Positions 60,501 through 64,000 of a DNA stretch of 64,000 bases are shown here, piece by piece; position 1 is the first letter of the stretch; every line of letters begins with the position of its first letter. The notes below the pieces were generated by a model, which did no database searches, was not told the origin of the DNA, and saw only the letters and a list, made by a program, of their open reading frames with translations. The translations under genes were made by a program, and so were the position numbers. The DNA is from Flavobacterium sp. SUN052 (GTDB lineage: Bacteria; Bacteroidota; Bacteroidia; Flavobacteriales; Flavobacteriaceae), in the NCBI RefSeq assembly GCF_028867935.1, contig NZ_JAPQNS010000009.1, positions 124,001 to 188,000 of the forward strand, written 5' to 3'.

Positions 60501-60623
60501 TGATACAGAACCACAAAAGGCTAGTATCAGCACAAATGCATTGGCAAAGGTCCGAAAGGCAAACGGCGGGGCCGAATGACTGGGCTTTTTAAAAAGAGTG
60601 TTCAGGTAAAAAGAGTGTTCCAT
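54546..60623 (-). CDS. Giant secreted surface protein (beta-helix, Ig-like, Calx-beta, shared C-terminal module)
   Basis: A 2025-aa secreted protein. I chose ATG 60623 (MEHSFYLNTLF), which leads into the hydrophobic FVLILAFCGSVSAQ at about residues 30-43. A right-handed beta-helix follows (about 45-480), with chlamydial-PMP-like repeats such as GGALVNFANAGG and GGAVFNGKTD. Ig- and carboxypeptidase-regulatory-like domains (KISGKVISSDGNTGVEGVTI, about 704) come next. A Ser/Thr-rich segment of alternating polarity lies at about 1260-1475. A Calx-beta domain (about 1828-1955) and the shared C-terminal module (last about 62 residues) end it. Adhesin or enzyme; not known. Confidence 0.8.
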   Translation of the reverse strand: MEHSFYLNTLFKKPSHSAPPFAFRTFANAFVLILAFCGSVSAQTIRYVKVDGINSNAVTATSWANATADLQAAINASAPNDFVWVASGLYKPGGPASTNRSLSFSPKSGVVVFGGFAGTETQLSQRPTTFPSSTTLSGELGDPSSRADNSYHVIRNVVALVSGTGFDGFVVGGGAADGTGNDSYGGCVVNAAPANQVSYLNLRNCLFTNGYAAGVGGALVNFANAGGLAAINVYNSTFSNNVANYRGGAVFNGKTDANADNAVNQGRNQLYMADCKFLNNSTVNISGQGGALHLNGVGDATVSTFTRCFFDSNSSKVGGALYLLTASPVFVNCGFTRNFAGDYGGVIYTLSFATTFAQPSFQNCSFYGNPNRSGTSTYQGGVLFVGLKSRVQFTNSIIYGNSGSNTLVNEDSPQSTITVTSSLLENAITGFTGTGNITTATMPFSNTTTLATFSCPPVLNGSNSSATDNTIGNSDLLGNIRFVGGTADLGAVEYQSVPPAVSAGAIVTSFGSGTITICPGTTIPMLRSQNDGFSYRGYTWQTSTNGGGTFYSIPDQTGVTLATTATLNGSQSVIFRRVALDCNGTSYYTNTITFVSANTAVSAGSISGPAIVPAPQEGTAVLASTAAATAGYSLSLTWQQSEDGTNWTNIPNSNAQSINLPALTTGDVEVKTFQIRRVAQNGCTQIPPAYTPTISVKVVRVTGKISGKVISSDGNTGVEGVTISVRRITNGLAGSPDNYTYSTVTRAGGIYDIAPVYWGFRSGTTPASVTASSFVVTPSRAGHSFNPASLTVTMNEYNNELTLQNITDLTTYAINGTIYQSCPDCVTGMSGQTPQIGYKTCPIDSVDVRVIGGNYNSATKSGNIDGVYGRYGLVVLNPGSYTVTPSYRNYIFTEPSQALALTGDVPNLNFTSPTSRTITGRLTAGCSDPIGSATLEFRDILSDGRTSCFVKRVTTTTAGDYSIALPARKYQVSVVSFTSTPGNGSVVSTDLVAFFSKMATLTPDSLIRDLTSTTAVTRLNLVYQRPPTLLLTGLPTPPGCTTLTPFGLVQQGVPTSFSVTVYQGPIGKGCPVNSGTVLVSTNVRQDTGEDIRTPVRNGIVSLTLTPGEPNIIAPYQRSLNVQYTDIYGRSASPLNNSIVVTGVKAGTATFETVSPQIPFLVLHDPPGDGSYSFWQENNSQERAMRFFAASTNAEKAWLEVKIGTKFQTGIGLSVENEVWGTIGGDVTVSKRNSSASEAILTTSTERYISTSSDPVNPGALSDVFVGAALNMWYAISTVISFDPVSCSIASTRELVVANKGVATQYYYTEYEIRNSVIPNLKDLRSLATVEADKARYANQISVWEQVLANNDENKKKAEFLSNISFDGGVGEIRQSKSKSVTSSNTIEFSMDIDVNVAIALGFETAGSGVNGGFSYNFKMESGESETNTTTKQITTGFVLNDGDVGDRFSVDLKADPAYGTPVFTLLGGKSSCPPEDNTQPRDAIQFSAPVTVVSNVPNGTEAQFTLRLGNVSQVTTDNDRTFLLSLVPGSNPDAALVSINGSPYISPLTYTLVRLAAETVVTVRISKSPASTVFAYEGLQFQLTDACTGQIVKTVSLSAFFQNPCSSVTLTSPEPNWVVARADNNQLPVIISGYTVNNLTNVALEYTPLGTNSWATAFAMFSAQLNNSVNGTPATFNTTSLPDGAYKLRLKLTCALGGGGTGVVYSAGAEGIIDRTAPLTFGTPDPSNDIYVPGSVIGITYNEPLGCARLTNANVSAKRISNGASVPMQLGCFNNQIVLVPLSSLSPIAGDVISVTLTNVPDYYGNGRLTADTWRFSVGNPTVPTGNNVLSVSIANSPLNEDAAGTMNVTFRLPQPAPNNVIVNFSVAGTARYGLDYVTSYSAASSQPLSATVNGSGGTIMIPAGATTAVLQIDPISDALFEPDETVIITISDGGDYLVGTPASVTTVIRNDDVNSNIITSIRTGDWEDPTTWDQERLPLTTDQVVLDQNHTVTLSTVGNAKKVTNRSKAKLRLASPATRLKLGF
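54549..54734 (-). other. Shared C-terminal module, copy 3 (end of giant protein)
   Basis: It begins TGDWEDPTTWDQERLPL, runs through DQVVLDQNHTVTL and ends TRLKLGF. It matches the copies at 34710-34892 and 41641-41844 and is the best-fitting of the three to the GxWxDPTTW-xxRxP-D-V-HTVTL-LxLG pattern. Confidence 0.6.
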
Positions 60624-60746
60624 TTGGATGAGGTTTTCAAAGTAAATCCGTCGAATTAGTCGGCAAAAAACACAGTGAGGCATTGCTGGATGGAGACGCT
60701 ATGGATTAAGGCAATAACTAGCCGGTTGGGGGAGGACGAAAAAAAG

Positions 60747-60787
60747 GGTTTATCCTGGCGTTGCTGATGCACGCTCGGATAAACCCC
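60747..60787 (-). terminator. Terminator downstream of argH
   Basis: GGGTTTATCC (60747-60756) pairs perfectly with GGATAAACCC (60778-60787). On the minus strand a TTTTTT run follows, so it ends argH transcription. A smaller hairpin ATAGGGC / GCCCTAT lies at 60825-60848. Confidence 0.8.
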
Positions 60788-60912
60788 AAAATTTGGCTCG
60801 ATATATAGACTCTTGACTGTAACATAGGGCTAAAACTATGGCCCTATATGCTGATTAGTCACCGGATTCTGTTAACTGGTATGTAAACTACAAAATGTTT
60901 TAGTCTTACAAA

Positions 60913-62265
60913 TTAGTTGGTACCGTCTAATTCATTTAGCAGGGAATGAATGGCTTCATTTACCCGCTCGGCCCCAAAACCGCTCATGGCTGCGTTCATG
61001 TGTTCGACAATCTGCTCATTCATCAGATTACCGATGCTGCCTTCGTGCGTGTGGTTCAGTTGAGTGGGTCGCTCATAGGTATGTTCCGCGATTTCTTTAC
61101 CCACGGTCTGGTACGCTTCCCGAAAAGGGACGCCCTGTAACACCAACTCGTTTACGCGCTCAACGCTAAACAACAGATCGTACCGGTCGCTGTCGAGCAG
61201 GTTGGTTTTCACTTCGATGTTTTCGAGCATAAACGCGGTTATATCTAGGCAGTCCAGCAGTTCATCGAAAGCGGGCATTAGCACCTCTTTGAGCAACTGC
61301 ATATCGCGGTGATAACCCGATGGCAGATTACTCATCACGAGCGTCACTTCCATGGGCAATGCCTTCAAGCGGTTCGTTTTGGCGCGGAGAAGTTCGGCTA
61401 CATCAGGGTTTTTCTTGTGCGGCATAATGCTGCTGCCAGTGGTAAGCGCGTCGGGTAGGGTCAGGAAACCGAAGTTCTGGCTGTTATACAAACAAATATC
61501 CATAGCCATGCGCGATAGGGTAGTGGCAATGGAAGCCAGCGCGTTCAGGGCAATTTGTTCAGTTTTACCACGGCTCATTTGGGCGTAGACTACGTTGACG
61601 TGCATTCCCTCGAAGCCCAGCAGCTCAGTGGTCATAGTCCGGTTCAGTGGAAACGACGAACCGTAGCCCGCGCCCGATCCCAATGGATTTCTGTTGGCAA
61701 ATCGATAAGCAGTTTGCAGCGTCATCATATCGTCGGCAAGTCCTTCGGCATAGGCTCCGAACCACAAACCAAACGACGATGGCATGGCGATTTGGAGGTG
61801 GGTGTATCCCGGTAATAGATCGTCCTTGTGTTGCTCCGAACGGGTGATAAGTCCATCGAATACGCGCCGGGTGGCTTCGGCAACAGCCCATAGCCGGTCG
61901 CGGGTGAAGAGCTTGAGATCAACCAGGACCTGATCGTTGCGGGAGCGGCCCGCGTGAATTTTCTTACCAATATCACCCAGTTGCCGAGTCAACAGTAGTT
62001 CAACCTGCGAGTGTATATCTTCAACGCCATCTTCAATTGTAAACTCGCCACCCTCAATTTCCTGGTAAATAGCAATCAGTTGCGCTTTGAGCATTAGCAG
62101 TTCCTGCTCGCCCAACAAACCAATGCTTTGGAGCATAGTAGCATGGGCAATATTGCCCAATACATCGAATGGAGCCAGATAAAGATCCATTTCACGATCA
62201 CGCCCAACGGTGAAGCGTTCAATCTGGTCGTTGGTAACGACGCCTTCTTTTTGCCAGAGTTTCAT
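60913..62265 (-). CDS. argH: ArgH, argininosuccinate lyase
   Basis: A 450-aa enzyme that splits argininosuccinate into arginine and fumarate, the last step of arginine synthesis. It starts MKLWQKEGVV and has the fumarase-superfamily signature GSSIMPHKKNPD (about residues 272-283). Upstream active-site stretches are SRNDQVLVDLKL (about 107-118) and LLPGYTHLQIAMP (about 153-165). Length is normal for the family. It is divergent from sufC across an inverted repeat. A good terminator lies 126 nt beyond the stop. Confidence 0.96.
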   Translation of the reverse strand: MKLWQKEGVVTNDQIERFTVGRDREMDLYLAPFDVLGNIAHATMLQSIGLLGEQELLMLKAQLIAIYQEIEGGEFTIEDGVEDIHSQVELLLTRQLGDIGKKIHAGRSRNDQVLVDLKLFTRDRLWAVAEATRRVFDGLITRSEQHKDDLLPGYTHLQIAMPSSFGLWFGAYAEGLADDMMTLQTAYRFANRNPLGSGAGYGSSFPLNRTMTTELLGFEGMHVNVVYAQMSRGKTEQIALNALASIATTLSRMAMDICLYNSQNFGFLTLPDALTTGSSIMPHKKNPDVAELLRAKTNRLKALPMEVTLVMSNLPSGYHRDMQLLKEVLMPAFDELLDCLDITAFMLENIEVKTNLLDSDRYDLLFSVERVNELVLQGVPFREAYQTVGKEIAEHTYERPTQLNHTHEGSIGNLMNEQIVEHMNAAMSGFGAERVNEAIHSLLNELDGTN

Positions 62266-62270
62266 GTATT

Positions 62271-62395
62271 TAACCGCAAAGACGCAAGGTAAAGCGCAAT
62301 GAGCGCGAAGGAAAAGATAGTCTCAATAGGTCACTGCCCTGCAAAGTTGGGGTTTAATTGCGCTCTTTGCGCTATTCTTTGCGACTTTGCGGTAA
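62271..62395. repeat. CGCAAAG-type inverted repeat between argH and sufC
   Basis: The left arm 62271-62310 (TAACCGCAAAGACGCAAGG and on) is answered by the inverse at 62356-62395 (TTGCGCTCTTTGCGC, ACTTTGCGGTAA). The arms match except for a few bases. It can fold as a long hairpin on either strand. Confidence 0.7.
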
Positions 62396-62458
62396 GTAGG
62401 CATCAACTTTTATCGCTCCTTTTTTGTTGCTTTAACACATACCTACGTTGTCAAACGT

Positions 62459-62466
62459 TAACTTTG
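62459..62466 (+). promoter_or_regulatory. Candidate -7 box upstream of sufC
   Basis: TAACTTTG fits TAnnTTTG and lies 32 nt before the sufC ATG at 62499. TTTG/TTG words lie about 30 nt upstream, which is longer than usual spacing. Confidence 0.4.
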
Positions 62467-62498
62467 CGGTTTATTTGAAGCTGCTACAAAAACCTATC

Positions 62499-63260
62499 AT
62501 GCTTACTATTAGTGATTTACAAGCCAGCATCGGCGAAAAGCAAATTTTAAAAGGTATCAACCTCACTATCAACGCCGGAGAAGTACACGCCATTATGGGT
62601 CCCAACGGCTCTGGCAAAAGTACACTCGCATCAGTATTGGCAGGTCGTGAGGATTATGAAGTGACAGGAGGCAGCGTTGATTATGAAGGAAAAGATTTGC
62701 TTGATATGGCCGCTGAAGTGCGTGCTGCCGAAGGTATATTTTTAGCATTTCAGTACCCGGTTGAAATTCCGGGCGTCAGCACTACGAACTTTCTGAAAAC
62801 AGCCATGAACGAAATCCGTAAGTATCGCGGACAAGATCCCTTGGATGCCGTTCAGTTTCTGCGGCTGATGAAAGAGAAAATGAAATTAGTCAATATTGAC
62901 CAGTCGCTGTTGAGCCGTGCCCTGAACGAAGGTTTTTCGGGTGGGGAGAAAAAGCGTAACGAAATATTCCAGATGGCTATGCTCGAACCGAAACTGGCTA
63001 TTCTCGACGAGACTGATTCGGGCCTTGATATTGACGCCTTACGTATTGTAGCTGAGGGTGTGAACGCCCTTCGTTCACCAGAGCGGGCTACCATTGTGGT
63101 AACGCACTACCAGCGCTTGCTTGATTACATTGTGCCCGATTTTGTACACGTTCTGTATAAAGGCCGTATTGTAAAATCAGGGCCGAAAGAACTGGCTTAC
63201 GAATTGGAGGAAAAAGGATACGATTGGATTAAAGCAGAGGTTGCCGCAGCAGGCGTTTAA
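62499..63260 (+). CDS. sufC: SufC, Fe-S cluster assembly ATPase
   Basis: A 253-aa ABC-type ATPase that works with SufB and SufD to build iron-sulfur clusters in the cytoplasm. The ATG at 62499 (MLTISDLQAS) is preferred over an in-frame TTG at 62448. Walker A is GPNGSGKST (about residues 34-42), the signature FSGGEKKRNEI (about 146-156) and Walker B LAILDETDSGLD (about 165-176), the DETDSGLD form typical of SufC. sufD starts 11 nt downstream. sufB is not the upstream neighbour, since argH lies there on the other strand. Confidence 0.96.
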   Translation: MLTISDLQASIGEKQILKGINLTINAGEVHAIMGPNGSGKSTLASVLAGREDYEVTGGSVDYEGKDLLDMAAEVRAAEGIFLAFQYPVEIPGVSTTNFLKTAMNEIRKYRGQDPLDAVQFLRLMKEKMKLVNIDQSLLSRALNEGFSGGEKKRNEIFQMAMLEPKLAILDETDSGLDIDALRIVAEGVNALRSPERATIVVTHYQRLLDYIVPDFVHVLYKGRIVKSGPKELAYELEEKGYDWIKAEVAAAGV

Positions 63261-63271
63261 GACATACGAAC

Positions 63272-64000
63272 ATGACTAATCAACCTCAAAATAGCCCCGT
63301 TCTACCGTTTCGTGATCGTCTGCTGGCCGATTTCCGGGCCTCGGAAGAGCGGATGAACGGCGAGACGAAATCGCCTTTACATCAGGTTCGTCGGGCGGCC
63401 TTGCAAACGTTCGAAACGCTGGGTTTCCCAACGATAAAGCACGAAGAGTGGAAATACTCGAATGTGACGAGCCTTATCAATAAAGCATACGAAATCGATC
63501 AGCCTTCGACCATTTCGGCTGAGGATCTGGATTCGTTACAAATACCGAATCTGTCGGGAAATATTCTGTATTTCGTGAATGGGCAGTACCGCGCCGATCT
63601 GTCGCGGATTGTTAGCCCAGCTTCCGAAGTGCAGATAATGCCATTTCGTGAGGCTCTTACGGAGCAGTCCGAAGCAGTTGGGGCCTACTTTTCGCGGCTT
63701 GCTGATTTTCAGGATAACGCCTTCACAGCATTGAATACCGCTTTTGCATTTGATGGCGTATTTATCCGTGTTCCTGATGGAAAGACGGTAGCTGAGCCAA
63801 TCATCATGCGGTTTATTACTGATGCCCGCACCAACAGTGTGGCTGCGCAACCCCGCAACCTCATTATTGCCGGTCGTAATGCGGAAGTCAAAGTGGTTGA
63901 AGCATACCGGACCCTGGGCGATGAAGCTAGCTTCACAAATGCCGTTACGGAAGTAGTTGTGGCTCGCGATGCCCGCGTCGAGTATTACAAGGTTCAAAAT
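63272..64000 (+). CDS. sufD: SufD, Fe-S cluster assembly scaffold subunit (cut by window edge)
   Basis: The reading frame opens with MTNQPQNSPVLPFRDRLLAD and stays open through 243 codons to the window edge. Visible SufD/SufB-type stretches are FPTIKHEEWKYSNV (about residues 52-65), FVNGQY (about 101-106), and VFIRVPDGKTVAEPIIMRF (about 162-180), the last typical of the scaffold beta-helix. It lies 11 nt after sufC, so the two are one operon. Only the N-terminal half is present here, so the C-terminal SufD region cannot be judged. Confidence 0.9.
   Translation, partial: MTNQPQNSPVLPFRDRLLADFRASEERMNGETKSPLHQVRRAALQTFETLGFPTIKHEEWKYSNVTSLINKAYEIDQPSTISAEDLDSLQIPNLSGNILYFVNGQYRADLSRIVSPASEVQIMPFREALTEQSEAVGAYFSRLADFQDNAFTALNTAFAFDGVFIRVPDGKTVAEPIIMRFITDARTNSVAAQPRNLIIAGRNAEVKVVEAYRTLGDEASFTNAVTEVVVARDARVEYYKVQN

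Noticed and set aside
62448..62498. A TTG start for sufC at 62448
   Set aside because: It lies before the -7 box, and the ATG at 62499 matches SufC N-termini.
1..64000. tRNA, rRNA, CRISPR arrays and complete insertion sequences
   Set aside because: No cloverleaf, ribosomal or regular repeat-spacer pattern was recognised by eye, and no transposase other than the Rpn-type gene was found.

Overview
The window looks like a chromosome segment of a Bacteroidota bacterium of the order Cytophagales, most likely the Spirosoma group. This is inferred from gene content: SusC-type and PF14905-type outer-membrane receptors, a LutABC cluster, giant secreted multi-domain proteins sharing a C-terminal module, CHAT-TPR proteins, and several promoters matching the Bacteroidota -7 box TAnnTTTG. 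No rRNA, tRNA, CRISPR array, prophage or complete insertion sequence was seen. A few short intergenic repeat families recur. || Layout. 0-2.5 kb: a LytS/LytTR-type two-component pair (regulator cut by the left edge) and an exported alpha/beta hydrolase. 2.8-11.7 kb: an outer-membrane receptor, a Tat-exported sugar isomerase-like protein, lutABC for L-lactate oxidation, and an exported GH42-type beta-galactosidase. 11.7-12.8 kb: a lone Rpn/PD-(D/E)XK nuclease gene with inverted repeats around it. 12.8-16.9 kb: an NmrA-like reductase with its TetR regulator, a methyltransferase, a peroxiredoxin and a ROK kinase. 17-20.9 kb: a second receptor paralogous to the first, and an SRAP protein. 21-28.3 kb: a PNPOx-family protein, a collagen-like lipoprotein, NudK, a DeoR regulator, an Xre-RES toxin-antitoxin pair, a DUF4385 protein, a ModF-like double ATPase and FolD. 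28.5-43.6 kb: a metallopeptidase/propeller/barrel fusion, an M43-like protease with Fn3 repeats, an OmpR-type two-component operon with a DUF5666 protein, CysE, a GSDH-type sugar dehydrogenase, a CheY-like protein, a lipoprotein hydrolase and a SASA esterase. 43.7-47.3 kb: dnaE. 47.7-53.4 kb: sigma factor, membrane TPR protein, CHAT-TPR protease, lipoprotein and a 67-aa protein. 53.6-64 kb: an SMP-30-like propeller, a 2025-aa surface protein, argH, sufC and sufD (cut by the right edge). || How it fits together. Much of the window serves the cell envelope and the use of sugars and organic acids: two receptors, a beta-galactosidase, a sugar dehydrogenase, lactate oxidation, esterases and adhesin-like proteins. 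The strongest candidates for something new are (1) the sigma / membrane TPR / CHAT protease / lipoprotein / small-protein cluster at 47.3-53.4 kb, (2) a roughly 60-residue C-terminal module shared by three otherwise unrelated secreted proteins, (3) the HExxH-propeller-barrel fusion, and (4) the possible small mobile unit around the Rpn nuclease. Functions are read from motifs recognised by eye; no database search was run.
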